NCBI GenBank assembly: GCA_947502645.1
Contig: CANNAD010000002.1
Coordinates: forward strand, 496,001 to 560,000
Length of the DNA: 64,000 nt
Direction of reading: 5' to 3'
Origin: an uncultured Micrococcaceae bacterium
GTDB taxonomy: Bacteria > Actinomycetota > Actinomycetes > Actinomycetales > Micrococcaceae
The notes under the pieces are model-generated. The model was not told the origin of the DNA, did no database searches, and was given only the letters and a program-made list of their open reading frames with translations. This document shows, piece by piece, positions 37,024 through 47,295 of this stretch (position 1 is the stretch's first letter; the number at the start of each line of letters is the position of its first letter). Both the position numbers and the translations under genes were made by a program.

Positions 37024-37824
37024 ATGATGGTGACCGCTGACGTGCGTCGGCGGCTAGGCGCCCTGATGGCTGGCGTGCTCGCGGTCGGATCCCTGGTGTC
37101 GTGTGGTGGAGGGGACGACGGCGGCGCTGCCGGCTCCGACGGCATGTCGGGGACGTTGACGGTTTTTGCTGCGGCTTCCCTGAAGGACTCCTTTCAGGAG
37201 ATGGCGGCCGGGTTTGAGGACAGGCATCCGGGTGTTTCGGTGCGGATGAGCTTTGCTGGTTCGTCGGATCTGGCCACGCAGATCATCTCGGGTGCGCCGG
37301 CGGATGTTTTTGCTGCGGCCGATGAGCAGACGATGTCCCGCGTCGAGGATGAAGGTCTGGCCATCGGAACGCCAGAGGTTTTCGCCACCAACGTGCTCAC
37401 CATCGCGGTGCCGGCAGGAAACCCGGCGAACGTTGATTCTTTCGCGGACCTGTCATCACGGGACGTCGCCACCGTTGTCTGTGCCCCGCAGGTCCCCTGC
37501 GGCTCGGCCGCGCAGGAACTCGAAACCCTCACGGGGACACAGATTTCTCCGGTCAGTGAGGAATCATCTGTGACCGACGTTCTGGGCAAGGTTCGTACAG
37601 GACAGGCCGACGCCGGTTTGGTCTACGTGACAGACATTGCCGCAGCGGACGGCGCCGTTGACGAAGTGCCGGTCCGCGAGGCGGCCCAGCTACCCAACCG
37701 CTACCCCATCGCTCCCCTCAAGGGCGGAGACGAGGAGCTCGCGGCGGTGTTTATTGACTATGTGATCGGCGAGGAAGGTCAGCGCGTTCTCAGTGACCGT
37801 GGCTTCGGGGAGCCTGCCGGATGA
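37024..37824 (+). CDS. modA: Molybdate ABC transporter substrate-binding lipoprotein
   Basis: A 266-residue lipoprotein: signal peptide with lipobox LVSC at about residue 27, a Gly/Asp linker, then the ModA fold starting [18 protein letters not shown], with [12 protein letters not shown] and [12 protein letters not shown]. It catches molybdate outside the cell for ModBC. It overlaps modB by four bases (ATGA). No molybdate-responsive operator or riboswitch was recognised in the 31-bp gap before it. Confidence 0.93.
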   Translation: MMVTADVRRRLGALMAGVLAVGSLVSCGGGDDGGAAGSDGMSGTLTVFAAASLKDSFQEMAAGFEDRHPGVSVRMSFAGSSDLATQIISGAPADVFAAADEQTMSRVEDEGLAIGTPEVFATNVLTIAVPAGNPANVDSFADLSSRDVATVVCAPQVPCGSAAQELETLTGTQISPVSEESSVTDVLGKVRTGQADAGLVYVTDIAAADGAVDEVPVREAAQLPNRYPIAPLKGGDEELAAVFIDYVIGEEGQRVLSDRGFGEPAG

Positions 37825-38618
37825 GCCGCCGATCGGGCACGGCGATCCCACGGTGGACCTTTGTGCTGGCCGTACTGGGCGCGTTGTTCATCCTCTTGCC
37901 CCTGGCCGCGATGGTCGCGCGCGTACGGTGGTCCGAGTTCGGTGCCCTGATCACCTCGGATTCCTCGGTGGACGCCCTGCAGTTGAGTCTGCAGACCTCG
38001 GTGACCAGCACAGTGCTCTGCGTGCTCTTTGGTGTTCCCATGGCGCTGGTCCTGGCGCGCAGCCGCTTCCCTGGCCAGAAGGTGTTGCGCGCCCTGGTGC
38101 TGTTGCCGTTGGTGTTGCCGCCCGTCGTCGGGGGTATAGCACTGCTTTATACGTTTGGGCGTCAGGGTTTGTTGAACTCCGGGTTGGAGGTTCTTGGCGT
38201 GGAGATCGCGTTCTCGACCACCGCCGTCGTGCTTGCGCAGACATTCGTGGCCCTGCCGTTTCTGGTTCTCAGCCTGGAAGGGGCACTGCGGTCTGCGGGC
38301 GGGCGGTATGAGGCTGTCGCCTCAACGCTGGGTGCTGGTCCGACGACGGTCCTGCGGCGGGTCACCCTACCGTTGGTGATGCCGGGGCTGTTGTCCGGGA
38401 TGGTACTTTCCTTTGCCCGGGCTCTGGGCGAGTTCGGCGCAACGCTCACGTTTGCTGGCAGCCTGCAGGGGGTCACTCGGACACTGCCGTTGGAAATCTA
38501 TCTGCAGCGCGAGACGGACCCGGATGCCGCCGTCGCGCTGTCGCTGGTGCTTGTGGCGGTGGCTGTGTTTGTGGTGACGCTGGCGCACCGGGTACGTGAC
38601 AGGGAGGACCGCCCATGA
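37821..38618 (+). CDS. modB: Molybdate ABC transporter permease
   Basis: A 265-residue inner-membrane permease with about six hydrophobic helices. The cytosolic EAA-type loop is seen as [26 protein letters not shown], and the end has [12 protein letters not shown], typical of ModB. It couples to the ModC ATPase. It overlaps both modA and modC by four bases. Confidence 0.93.
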   Translation: MSRRSGTAIPRWTFVLAVLGALFILLPLAAMVARVRWSEFGALITSDSSVDALQLSLQTSVTSTVLCVLFGVPMALVLARSRFPGQKVLRALVLLPLVLPPVVGGIALLYTFGRQGLLNSGLEVLGVEIAFSTTAVVLAQTFVALPFLVLSLEGALRSAGGRYEAVASTLGAGPTTVLRRVTLPLVMPGLLSGMVLSFARALGEFGATLTFAGSLQGVTRTLPLEIYLQRETDPDAAVALSLVLVAVAVFVVTLAHRVRDREDRP

Positions 38619-39655
38619 GTCTTCAGTTTTCGGCGAAGGTGCACGCCCGGGACTTCGCGGTGGAGTTTGAGATGGCCGACGGCGAGACGTTGGCAGTTCT
38701 TGGCCCGAACGGCGCTGGGAAGTCCACTCTGCTGGCACTGTTGGCTGGTTTGTTAACGCCCGACGCCGGTTCTGCCGTGTTGGATGGACGGACCCTTTTC
38801 GGGGGTGGTCGTTCTGTCCCGGCGCATCGTCGCGGGGTTAGTCTGCTGGCTCAGGAGCCGTTGCTGTTTCCGCATCTGAATGTGCTGGACAATGTGGCGT
38901 TCGGCCCGCGCAGCGCCGGTGCGGGACGGCATGAGTCCCGTGAGGTTGCGCGGCGCTGGCTCGAAGAGGTTGAAGGTACCGAGCTCTCGGGAAGGAAACC
39001 GGGTCAGGTCTCGGGCGGGCAGGGGCAGCGCGTTGCTGTGGCGCGGGCCCTGGCCTCCGATCCCGGGCTCCTTCTGCTCGACGAGCCGATGTCCGCATTG
39101 GATGCTGCTGTTGCTCCGGCACTGAGACGCACCCTGCGGCGTGTGCTGGAAAGTCGAAATGCCATCATCGTCACGCACAACGTACTGGACGCGCTGATGC
39201 TGGCTGACCGTGTGCTGGTGTTGGAGGGCGGCCGCGCGGTGGAACTTGGGGCTACCCGGGACGTCCTGGAACGTCCACGCAGCGGATTCGCGGCGGGCCT
39301 GGCTGGCTTGAATCTTGTCTTGGGGACCGCAGATTCCGACGGCCTGGTGACTGCTGACGGCGAGCGCGTGGCGGCTGCGGCCGGGGATTTGTTGGCGCCT
39401 GGTTCTGCGGCGGCGGCGGTGTTTAGCCCGGGTGCTGTGTCAGTGTTCCTTGCCCGGCCTGTGGAGGGTAGTCCTCGTAATGTTTTTCCGGTGACCATCA
39501 GTGATGTGGAGCCGCACGGCCGGGTGATGAGTGTTCGTGCGGGTCATTTGGCCGCTGAAGTAACGATGTCCTCGGTGGCGGAGTTGGAGCTGGTTCCGGG
39601 CAAGCGGGTGTTCTTTGCGGTGAAGTCCACTGAAGTTCGGTTGTACCCGAGGTAG
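38615..39655 (+). CDS. modC: Molybdate ABC transporter ATP-binding protein
   Basis: A 346-residue ATPase: Walker [19 protein letters not shown]-loop [10 protein letters not shown], signature [15 protein letters not shown] and Walker [16 protein letters not shown]-terminal domain (about 235-346) resembles the TOBE/Mop molybdate-sensing fold, which in ModC slows transport at high internal molybdate. It converges on coaD across 7 bp. Confidence 0.92.
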   Translation: MSLQFSAKVHARDFAVEFEMADGETLAVLGPNGAGKSTLLALLAGLLTPDAGSAVLDGRTLFGGGRSVPAHRRGVSLLAQEPLLFPHLNVLDNVAFGPRSAGAGRHESREVARRWLEEVEGTELSGRKPGQVSGGQGQRVAVARALASDPGLLLLDEPMSALDAAVAPALRRTLRRVLESRNAIIVTHNVLDALMLADRVLVLEGGRAVELGATRDVLERPRSGFAAGLAGLNLVLGTADSDGLVTADGERVAAAAGDLLAPGSAAAAVFSPGAVSVFLARPVEGSPRNVFPVTISDVEPHGRVMSVRAGHLAAEVTMSSVAELELVPGKRVFFAVKSTEVRLYPR

Positions 39656-39662
39656 TTCGCCG

Positions 39663-40154
39663 CTATTGGCCTGTTGGTGTGTCTCGTTGGGTCTGGAAGC
39701 GTTTCTGTACGGCGTGGGGCACGAAGCTGGAAATGTCACCGCCGAGTTTCTCTACTTCTTTCAGGAGTGATGAGGAGAGGTGGGTGTAGCTGCTTTCGGC
39801 CGGCAGGAATACGGTTTCGACGCCGGTGAGCTGTCTGTTCATGGTGGCCATGGGAACTTCGTATTCGAAGTCGAGGCTGGAGCGGATGCCTTTGACGATG
39901 ACGTCAGCGCCGTGGTCGCGGCAGAAGTTGGCGAGCAGTCCTTCGCCCATGGGTACCACGGTGATGCCGCGGAGGTAACTGAGCGTCTCGGAGGCCATGG
40001 CTATCCGGTCGTCGAGGGAGAAGCGATATTTTTTGGAGTAGTTGGTGGATACGGCCACGATGACTTCGTCGAAGTGGCTTGCCGCACGGGCGATCACTTC
40101 CACGTGTCCGTTGTGTATGGGGTCATATGATCCGGGGCATACGGCTCTTCGCAT
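39663..40154 (-). CDS. coaD: Phosphopantetheine adenylyltransferase
   Basis: A 163-residue CoaD that makes dephospho-CoA. CPGSYDPIHNGHVEVIARA has the nucleotidyltransferase HxGH site, and SYTHLSSSLLKEVEKLGGD is the conserved ATP-contact region near the end. Length is normal. Actinobacteria usually have rsmD and recG close by, as found about 3-4 kb away here. Confidence 0.96.
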   Translation of the reverse strand: MRRAVCPGSYDPIHNGHVEVIARAASHFDEVIVAVSTNYSKKYRFSLDDRIAMASETLSYLRGITVVPMGEGLLANFCRDHGADVIVKGIRSSLDFEYEVPMATMNRQLTGVETVFLPAESSYTHLSSSLLKEVEKLGGDISSFVPHAVQKRFQTQRDTPTGQ

Positions 40155-40224
40155 ATGACGAATCTACCCGGAAAGTGCGTGGAGAGTTCTCCCCCGCCCA
40201 TACTGTGTTGCAATACTGGGACCT

Positions 40225-41430
40225 ATGAACTCCTCAGTAAGCGAACCATGGCAGCGGACGGCCGCTGGTGCAAACCTGCTTGGCGACGACGGCCAGCTGG
40301 CTTTCACGATTTTTGAAGAAGTCACTGCCCTGTCCGTTCAGCACGATGCGATCAATCTGGGGCAGGGGTTCCCGGACGAGGACGGGCCTGCGGTCATCAA
40401 GGCTGCTGCGCAGCGGGCTATTGCCGATGGTCATAACCAGTATGCGCCGGGTAAGGGTGTTCCTCAGCTGAGGCAGGCGGTTGCTGCCCATCAGGAGCGT
40501 TTCTATGGGCTTAGCCCGGATCCGGATACTGAGGTCATTGTCAGTACCGGCGCCACGGAGGGTTTGGCGGCAACGATTCTGGCGTTGGCCGGTCCCGGTG
40601 ATGAAGTGCTCACTTTCGAGCCGTTCTATGACGCGTACGGTGCGTTGGCGGGGCTTTCGGGCGCTACCCACACCACCGCTCCCCTGCGTGCACCGGATTT
40701 CCAGCCGGATCTGGATGAGCTGGAAGCTGCTTTCAGCGAGCGCACGCGAATTATTGTGGTGAACAATCCGCACAATCCCACGGGGTCCGTGTTCAGCCGG
40801 GAGTCGTTGGAGGGGATTGTGGCGTTGGCGCATAAGTATGACGCCGTCATCGTGACCGATGAGGTGTATGAGCATCTGACGTTCGGCGTCGAGCATATTC
40901 CTGTTGCGACGCTACCGGGGGCGGCGGAGCGGACGATCACGATTTCGTCCGCAGGAAAGACGTTCTCGTTCACGGGCTGGAAAGTTGGTTGGTTGTGTGG
41001 TCCGGCTGGGCTGCTGGAACGGGTCCGGACGGTGAAGCAGTATCTGAGTTATAGTTCCGGGACACCGTTTCAGCTGGCTATTGCGGAGGGGTTGGGCCTG
41101 GAGGATTCGTTCTTCACTGATCAGGCTTCGGCATTGCAGCACAAGAGGGACATTCTGTTGAGTGGGCTGCGTTCTGCTGGCCTGGAGGCGAACGTTCCGC
41201 AGGGCACGTACTTTGTGACAGCTGATACGGCCCCGCTGGGCATCTCGAATGCGGCAGATCTGGCGCTGCGGTTACCAGAGTTGGTGGGTGTTGGCGCTAT
41301 ACCGGTTTCGGCGTTCTGTTTGGCCGAGAACACGCAGTCACGTTCGTTGCTGCGTTTTGCGTTCTGTAAGCAGGTGCCGGTGTTGGAGGAGGCCGCTGAA
41401 CGATTGTCGCGGCTTCGTGAACGTTTGTGA
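40225..41430 (+). CDS. PLP-dependent aminotransferase, class I/II
   Basis: A 401-residue fold-type I aminotransferase. Visible are NPHNPTGSVF, the Asp/Tyr contact ITDEVYEHL, and the Schiff-base Lys in SSAGKTFSFTGWKVGW. The early INLGQGFPDEDGP is typical of the kynurenine/methionine aminotransferase group and of DapC-like N-succinyldiaminopimelate aminotransferases; the substrate cannot be fixed from sequence. It overlaps the next gene by four bases (GTGA). Confidence 0.9.
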   Translation: MNSSVSEPWQRTAAGANLLGDDGQLAFTIFEEVTALSVQHDAINLGQGFPDEDGPAVIKAAAQRAIADGHNQYAPGKGVPQLRQAVAAHQERFYGLSPDPDTEVIVSTGATEGLAATILALAGPGDEVLTFEPFYDAYGALAGLSGATHTTAPLRAPDFQPDLDELEAAFSERTRIIVVNNPHNPTGSVFSRESLEGIVALAHKYDAVIVTDEVYEHLTFGVEHIPVATLPGAAERTITISSAGKTFSFTGWKVGWLCGPAGLLERVRTVKQYLSYSSGTPFQLAIAEGLGLEDSFFTDQASALQHKRDILLSGLRSAGLEANVPQGTYFVTADTAPLGISNAADLALRLPELVGVGAIPVSAFCLAENTQSRSLLRFAFCKQVPVLEEAAERLSRLRERL

Positions 41431-42200
41431 ACGTTCCCTCTCGTTTTCTGAAGTCCATCGGCTCCCATGCAGTGGTGGACGCGGATGCGCTGATTGAGGG
41501 CGCCTATATTCTCAGCATCGGGGACGCGCAGCAGTCGCATGTGAACTTGTCCTGCCCTGATGAGGTGTTCTACGAGTATCTGCGGCGGATGGCGAATGTG
41601 GTGGATCTGGTGGCTCCCGCTGGTGTGCCGATCCGCGTGCTGCATCTGGGTGCGGGGGCTTTGACGCTGGCCCGTTACGTCCAGGCTTTGCGGCCCGGAT
41701 CTGTTCAGCACGCTGTGGAGCTGGAGCGGGTACTACTCGATTTTGTCCTGACGCATCTGCCCCTGCCGGAGGGGACTGATCTCACCGTGCATATTGGTGA
41801 CGCGCGGGCCGTTGCGGGAGAGTTCGAAGAGGCGACGTTCGACGTCGTCGTGCTGGATATTTTTGCTGGTTCTGATGCGCCGGCGCATCTGGCGTGCGCG
41901 GAACATTATGGGGAATTGCTGCGCTTGCTCTCCCCCAATGGCGTCCTGTTGGTCAATGTGGGTGATGACCCGCCGCTAACCTTCGCCCGGCGTCAGGCGC
42001 AGGAGCTGCTGGAGACGGCGGGCGATATTGCCATCCTGGCCGACGCCGCCATGTTCAGTGGCCGGCTCGCGGGAAATCTGGTGCTCGCGGGAGTGAACGG
42101 CCAATGGCCTGGTCAGTGGACGCAGTCGCTACTGGAGATGGGACCGCACCCGGCAGATGTTCGCACTGGTCCGGACGCGGCTGCTTTCGCGCTCGCCTAG
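41427..42200 (+). CDS. Spermidine-synthase-like methyltransferase-fold protein
   Basis: A 257-residue Rossmann protein. The S-adenosyl-binding motif is VLHLGAGALTLARYV, followed by the acidic AVELERVL and by DVVVLDIFAGSDAPAHL, as in the polyamine synthase family. No separate N-terminal tetramer domain of SpeE is clear, so a polyamine role is uncertain; many actinobacterial members are just called spermidine-synthase-like. The start is GTG 41427 overlapping the aminotransferase stop. Confidence 0.82.
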   Translation: MNVPSRFLKSIGSHAVVDADALIEGAYILSIGDAQQSHVNLSCPDEVFYEYLRRMANVVDLVAPAGVPIRVLHLGAGALTLARYVQALRPGSVQHAVELERVLLDFVLTHLPLPEGTDLTVHIGDARAVAGEFEEATFDVVVLDIFAGSDAPAHLACAEHYGELLRLLSPNGVLLVNVGDDPPLTFARRQAQELLETAGDIAILADAAMFSGRLAGNLVLAGVNGQWPGQWTQSLLEMGPHPADVRTGPDAAAFALA

Positions 42201-42228
42201 CGAGCCGAAGGGAACTTCCGCCAAGTAG

Positions 42229-42687
42229 CTAGACCGGCGGGAGCTCTCCGCGGATGCGGAACCGGTGAATGCTGTAGAAAATCAAAGCGAACGCGATGAG
42301 TCCTGAGATGATCAGGCTGACGCCAACGCCGACGCCGCCGAAGAGCCACCACTTGTCCTCGAGCGGCCACCAGCCCGGGACGGGCGGTTGGAAACACCAG
42401 TAGACGCCGATCAGCGTTCCGGTGAGGGCACTCAGGCACGCGACAGTGATACGGAAATGAGTGCGTACACCCTCTTCTGCTGCTCTGAGGGCCTGCCGTT
42501 TGATGGGGTGAAGACGGCGCTCGGCCCACGCGTACTGCTGGGACAGAACAAATAGTCCTGCACTGACCATCAACAGGCCAGGACCGGGCAGCACGAGGGC
42601 AGCCAGCCCCAGGACGACGAGCGTCCAGCCGAGGATTTCGATGCCAGTACGACGCGTCCAGTGGTGCTTGCGCCGACGCTCCGTCAT
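42229..42687 (-). CDS. PGPGW-type transmembrane protein (TIGR02611-like)
   Basis: A small membrane protein of 152 residues with the Pro-Gly motif ALVLPGPGLLMVSAGLFVLS in the first helix pair and two further hydrophobic segments (VACLSALTGTLIGVYWCF and VSLIISGLIAFALIFY). ATG 42687 is preferred; another ATG lies four codons upstream. Function is unknown. It converges on the previous gene. Confidence 0.82.
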   Translation of the reverse strand: MTERRRKHHWTRRTGIEILGWTLVVLGLAALVLPGPGLLMVSAGLFVLSQQYAWAERRLHPIKRQALRAAEEGVRTHFRITVACLSALTGTLIGVYWCFQPPVPGWWPLEDKWWLFGGVGVGVSLIISGLIAFALIFYSIHRFRIRGELPPV

Positions 42688-42757
42688 ACAAGAAATCATC
42701 CCACAGCCGGGGTATCACCAGAAACCAAGCAGCACATTTCCAGCGACGTTACGACGG

Positions 42758-43426
42758 TTAGGTGCGGGGAGGTACGGGGATGCCTTCGCTTGGCTGAACC
42801 ACAACGAATCCCGGGCCGTGGAAGGCCAGCTGAAACGCTTCTCCCGAGCCGCCGCGAAGCATCGAACGCATGTTCAGGGAGCTATGTACCTGGGGAACAA
42901 GGTTGCCTGACCAGCACACGACGGCCTGCGCGTCCACGAAGGTTGGTTGGACGCTGCAATCCAGGATGAGCGGTTCCCCTTCGCAGCAGATAGCGGCTGT
43001 TCCGTTGCCCTGCAGGAGGAGGTTGAACAGGCCGCCGCTGGCCATGCCTGCGCCCTGGACGCGCTTGATGTCCCAGTTGATGCTGGCGTCCATGGCGAGC
43101 AGGTTTTTGCTGGCAACGGAGATGGAATCTCCCTCGAGCTGCATCAGGAAAATGTTGTTCGCCTGCCGGGCGAAGAACACTTCCCCACGCCCGGAGACGC
43201 GCATCATGGGTGCGTCCTCACTGGTGAGGAGCTTTTTCATCATTTTGCCGACGCTGCCGGCACCTTCGTGGTTGAACTTGATGTCACCCTGGAACGCGAC
43301 CATGGCGCCCTTGGTGGCGATCATGTCTTCACCCAGAACCGTGCGGAGCATGCGAGGTGATTGCAGGGCCCACCGCTCTGCGGTCTGGGTTTCCTGGTTC
43401 TGTGCACTGAAGAGTTCGCTACGCAT
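42758..43426 (-). CDS. AIM24 family protein
   Basis: A 222-residue protein of the AIM24/TIGR00266 type, built of repeated beta strands rich in Gly and hydrophobics (GAMVAFQGDIKF, GRGEVFFARQANNIFLMQL, QAVVCWSGNLVPQV). Bacterial members have no settled function. No signal peptide. It follows rsmD by 55 bp on the same strand. Confidence 0.88.
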   Translation of the reverse strand: MRSELFSAQNQETQTAERWALQSPRMLRTVLGEDMIATKGAMVAFQGDIKFNHEGAGSVGKMMKKLLTSEDAPMMRVSGRGEVFFARQANNIFLMQLEGDSISVASKNLLAMDASINWDIKRVQGAGMASGGLFNLLLQGNGTAAICCEGEPLILDCSVQPTFVDAQAVVCWSGNLVPQVHSSLNMRSMLRGGSGEAFQLAFHGPGFVVVQPSEGIPVPPRT

Positions 43427-43481
43427 GGGGGTGTGCCCTTCGTTGGTCGCTGCTGGGGATGTTGCTGGGTTCAGTATGCCG

Positions 43482-44066
43482 TCAGTGGTTGCTGACGTCG
43501 AGGCTCGCCGGTGGTTCAGCGAACCAGAGTTTCGTTTCGCCGTAGGCCTTCTCCGCGAACATCTCGAGACCGCTGGGCCAGTCCGGTTCGTTGGACCGTT
43601 TGGAACGCTCGACGACGACGAGGGCGCCTTCTGCGAGCCGTGGGGCGAGTGCCTCGAGGATGGAGGTCAGGGCCTCGTCAGTGAGTGGGTATGGCGGGTC
43701 CATGAACACCACATCCCACGGCCCACCGATCTGCGCGAGGAAGGATTCCACTTTTGCTTTGCTGACCGACACGACGTTCCGACCAATGGTCTTGTTGATA
43801 ATGCGCGCATTCTTCCGGCAGACGTCCGCCGCTTTGTCGGCCATCTCCACGAGTTCCACGGACGCAGCTCCGCGGCTCGCGCTCTCCACACCCAGTGAGC
43901 CTGATCCGGCGAAGAGATCCAGAACGCGTGCATCCGCCAGCACACCGTAGGCGTCGAGCCGTGAAAAGAGTGCTTCTTTCACCCTGTCAGTGGTGGGCCT
44001 CGTGGCGGTTCCGGGGACGCTGAGCAACGTGGTGCCGCCGGCGATCCCGGCGATGATGCGAGTCAT
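43482..44066 (-). CDS. rsmD: 16S rRNA (guanine966-N2)-methyltransferase RsmD
   Basis: A 194-residue SAM-dependent enzyme. IIAGIAGG and RPTTDRVKEALFSRL at the start, VLDLFAGSGSLGVESASRGA for SAM binding and MDPPYPL as the N6/N2-type catalytic motif are all typical. It modifies the 30S head. It follows recG by 9 bp. Confidence 0.95.
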   Translation of the reverse strand: MTRIIAGIAGGTTLLSVPGTATRPTTDRVKEALFSRLDAYGVLADARVLDLFAGSGSLGVESASRGAASVELVEMADKAADVCRKNARIINKTIGRNVVSVSKAKVESFLAQIGGPWDVVFMDPPYPLTDEALTSILEALAPRLAEGALVVVERSKRSNEPDWPSGLEMFAEKAYGETKLWFAEPPASLDVSNH

Positions 44067-44075
44067 GGTCCAAGC

Positions 44076-46286
44076 CTATCCCCGCTCGAGGAATGCTTCC
44101 TTTTCGGGGTCCAGATACGCCATGATCGCGTCCCGGAGCGCAGGCTGTCCGGTCAGGTTCAGATCGGCGTCGATGATGTCCCGCGCCTCAATGCGGGCCT
44201 TGTCGATGATCGATTCATCCTTGATGACCCGCAGCAGTCTGAGAGTGGACTTCCCCCCAGACTGCGACGCACCCAGGATGTCGCCCTCACGGCGCAGCTC
44301 CAGATCCTTCTGTGAGAGCTCAAACCCGTCAGTGGTGGAGGCGACGGCGTCGAGACGCTCGCGGCTTGGATGTCCGGGCTCCAGCTGCGTCACCAAAAGG
44401 CAGGTCCCTGGCAGCCCGCCACGGCCAACACGCCCGCGGAGCTGGTGCAGCTGACTCATGCCGAACCGGTCCGCATCAAGGATGACCATCACGGTTGCGT
44501 TGTGGACGTCCACACCCACTTCGATGACCGTCGTCGAAACGAGCAGATCAATCTCTCCGGCGGTGAATGCAGCCATGGTGTCTGTTTTCTCGGTGCCGTC
44601 GAGCTTGCCGTGCAGCACACCGATTCGGGTGCCTTGAAGCGCTGGTACCTCGCTGACCAGTGCGTGAATTGCCGTGACAGAGGCGATGTTCCGCTGCTTG
44701 TCCTCCCCTTCAGCGGCACCATCGGCAGGTAGCGGCATGTCGTCGTCGTTCGCTTCACCAATCTTGGGGCACACCAGATACACCTGCCGACCGGCGTCGA
44801 TCTCCTCGCGGGCACGCTCCCAGATGCGGTTGACCCAGCCCGGATGCTCCGCCAGACCCACCACATGCGTGGAAATCGGTGCGCGTCCCGCCGGAAGCTC
44901 CGAGAGGGTGGACGTTTCCAGATCACCAAAGACAGTCATGGCGATGGTCCGCGGAATCGGAGTGGCTGTCATGACCAGCAGGTGCGGCGGGCGGGCAGCC
45001 TTTGCGCGCAGGAGGTCACGTTGCTCAACACCGAAACGGTGCTGTTCATCCACCACGATCAGCCCAAGATCGTAGAAGGACACGTTCTCCGACAGCAGCG
45101 CGTGCGTCCCGATGATGATGCCCGCATCACCGGAGGCTGCCTCGAGGAGCGCCGACTTGCGCTGCGCGGTGGTCATGGAACCGGTCAGAAGGACCACGCG
45201 CGTTCCATCCGCGTCGCCGCCCAGCATCCCGCCTTCGGCGAGGGGACCGAGGGTCTTGCGGATGGAGTGATAGTGCTGGACGGCGAGAACTTCCGTAGGA
45301 GCCAGCAGCGCAGCCTGCCCGCCGGCGTCGACCACCTGGAGCATCGCCCGGAGCGCGACCAGGGTCTTCCCGGACCCCACCTCACCCTGCAGCAGACGGT
45401 TCATGGGATGCGGCTGGGCCAGTTCTGCACTGAGGACGCGCCCGACGTCGTCCTGCCCGTCCGTGAGGGTGAACGGAAGACTGGCGTCGAAGCGATCCAG
45501 AAGGCCCTGCGCGCGTGGTGGGCGCGCAGTTGCCTCCTGCTGGGATGCCAACGCCCGACGACGCGCCAGAGCGGTCTGCAGCACGAGGGCTTCCTGGAAG
45601 CGGAAGCGATGCTGGGCCCGGTACGCTTCCTCGACTTCGGTGGGGCGGTGGATGAGTTCGTAGGCGCGCCGAAGGGGCATGAGTTTGTGTCGGCCGGCCA
45701 CGTTGTCGGGTACCGGATCCTGAAGTGAGTCCCAGTCCATGCTGTCCAGGATGAGTCCGATGCTGCGGGCGATCGTCCAGCTGGGGACCTTGGCGGTGGC
45801 TGGATAGACGGGGATGGGCTGGAGTGCCAGAGAGGGGTCCTGGTCATCGTCCTCGGCGAGGAGCACAAAGTCCGGGTTGGTGAGGGTGAGGCGGCTCCGG
45901 TAGAGGTCCGATTTGCCGGAGAACATGGCGCGCGTTCCAACGCTGAGCTGCTTCTCTGCCGTGTAGCCGTTGAAGAAGGTCAGGGACATGGATCCGAAGC
46001 CGGTGCCGCTGTCGTCAGTGATGGTGACCTCGACGAGCATCCCTTTGCGCTGGCGCATCCTGCGCGAACTGATGGACTGAACCCGCGCTATGAGGGTCAC
46101 CTCCTCACCAACGGGCACCTCCGCAATGGGCGTGAGTTCGCCACGTTTGAGGTATTTGCGCGGAAAGTACTGGAGGAGATCGCCCACCGTTTCCAGGTGA
46201 AGATGTTTCTCGAATTTGCTCGCAGTGGGCTTGCCCAGTCTGCGTTCCAGCGGTAATTCGAGATCCGGCGGTACCCTACTGTCCAT
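44076..46286 (-). CDS. recG: ATP-dependent DNA helicase RecG
   Basis: A 736-residue RecG that remodels stalled forks and branched DNA. The N-terminal wedge (about 50-200) comes first, then Walker A EVGSGKTLVALRAML, the DEQH box VVDEQHRFGVEQ, TATPIPRT and the C-terminal QLRGRVGRGG. ATG 46286 (MDSRVPPDLEL) is preferred; the frame is open 15 codons further, inside the DAK2 gene. The two genes overlap slightly, so they are co-translated. Confidence 0.95.
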   Translation of the reverse strand: MDSRVPPDLELPLERRLGKPTASKFEKHLHLETVGDLLQYFPRKYLKRGELTPIAEVPVGEEVTLIARVQSISSRRMRQRKGMLVEVTITDDSGTGFGSMSLTFFNGYTAEKQLSVGTRAMFSGKSDLYRSRLTLTNPDFVLLAEDDDQDPSLALQPIPVYPATAKVPSWTIARSIGLILDSMDWDSLQDPVPDNVAGRHKLMPLRRAYELIHRPTEVEEAYRAQHRFRFQEALVLQTALARRRALASQQEATARPPRAQGLLDRFDASLPFTLTDGQDDVGRVLSAELAQPHPMNRLLQGEVGSGKTLVALRAMLQVVDAGGQAALLAPTEVLAVQHYHSIRKTLGPLAEGGMLGGDADGTRVVLLTGSMTTAQRKSALLEAASGDAGIIIGTHALLSENVSFYDLGLIVVDEQHRFGVEQRDLLRAKAARPPHLLVMTATPIPRTIAMTVFGDLETSTLSELPAGRAPISTHVVGLAEHPGWVNRIWERAREEIDAGRQVYLVCPKIGEANDDDMPLPADGAAEGEDKQRNIASVTAIHALVSEVPALQGTRIGVLHGKLDGTEKTDTMAAFTAGEIDLLVSTTVIEVGVDVHNATVMVILDADRFGMSQLHQLRGRVGRGGLPGTCLLVTQLEPGHPSRERLDAVASTTDGFELSQKDLELRREGDILGASQSGGKSTLRLLRVIKDESIIDKARIEARDIIDADLNLTGQPALRDAIMAYLDPEKEAFLERG

Positions 46287-47295
46287 GCGTGTCGGGGGCA
46301 TCCCCCGTGTCCGTTCCGACGGCGCCCGCATCAGTGGTTCGTACCGCGGAGAGCGTGCTGATGCTGACGTTGGACGGATCGCCTGCGGCCCGGATCAGTT
46401 CAAGGGCCGGTTCAGCTTCGGGCAGGTGCACGTGCACGCGCCACCTGTGCGTGGTTTCATCCACGGCCTGGACAGCACTCATGATGACGGAGTCCCCTAG
46501 CTCATCGAGCTTCATCCTCAGGGTGGCTGCGTCCAATGGTGTGAGGTTGATGGTGCACATGACTTCCACGCCGTCGTCGTCCGGCATGGTGCCGTGGATG
46601 TGGGGGTCCTGGACGCCGTAGCCGTTGAGGCCGTCGAGGAGTGTCTCGTGGGGTTCTTCGTGGAGGGCCGCTGCGCGCAGGGAGTCGAGAATGAGAAGGA
46701 GCCCCACTCCCCCGGCGTCCACTACTTTGGCGGCGGTCAGGGCACCGAGTTGCTCTTCGGTCTGGATCACGGCAACCAACGCGGCGTCCACGGCGGCGCT
46801 CAGGGTGAGGGCGAGGCCGTTGTTGCTGTCGTCCCCGTTCTGCGCGGCTTCCACCGTGGAGGCCGCATGGGCACATTCTTCGAGGACGGAGAGCATGGTC
46901 CCGGGTACGGGGTCGCTGAGGGCGGACCAGCTGCGGAGTTGTGCCCGTTGCAGGGCGGCGGCCAGGAGCGGGCCGGTGAGCCGGGTGGAGTTCAACAGCG
47001 GTTCTGCCATGGCTGTGAGGAACACGGAGAACAGGGTTCCCGAGTTGCCGCGGGCCTCTTCCATGGCTGCTCGACCGCCGATGCCGAGCAGCTCACCAAT
47101 GTCCGGTGTCTGCACGTCCTGCACCGCCACGGATGCTGCCTTGACTGTCAGATACAGGTTGGTGCCTGTGTCTCCGTCCGCCACCGGGAAGATATTGATG
47201 GCGTTGAGACGGTCACTGTGGTTGCCAAGGGATTCTTCTGCCTTGGCGAGCCATCGCCGCATTGCCTGAGCGTTAGCGGTGATTCTTGTTTGCAC
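46276..47295 (-). CDS. DAK2-domain protein, short FakA-like form
   Basis: A 339-residue protein. NIFPVADGDTGTNLYLT is the ATP-site signature of the DAK2/DhaL domain (about 10-200), followed by a FakA-type middle region with VHVHLPEAEPALEL (about 230-315). FakA proteins phosphorylate fatty acids held by FakB/DegV; full-length FakA is about 550 residues, so this one lacks most of the C-terminal domain. No DegV gene is in the window. The start is GTG 47295. A DAK2 gene before recG is usual in actinobacteria. Confidence 0.85.
   Translation of the reverse strand: MQTRITANAQAMRRWLAKAEESLGNHSDRLNAINIFPVADGDTGTNLYLTVKAASVAVQDVQTPDIGELLGIGGRAAMEEARGNSGTLFSVFLTAMAEPLLNSTRLTGPLLAAALQRAQLRSWSALSDPVPGTMLSVLEECAHAASTVEAAQNGDDSNNGLALTLSAAVDAALVAVIQTEEQLGALTAAKVVDAGGVGLLLILDSLRAAALHEEPHETLLDGLNGYGVQDPHIHGTMPDDDGVEVMCTINLTPLDAATLRMKLDELGDSVIMSAVQAVDETTHRWRVHVHLPEAEPALELIRAAGDPSNVSISTLSAVRTTDAGAVGTDTGDAPDTHGQ

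Noticed and set aside
42191-42205. Small inverted repeat at the end of the spermidine-synthase-like gene
   Set aside because: Only six base pairs with no T-tract; too weak to call a terminator.
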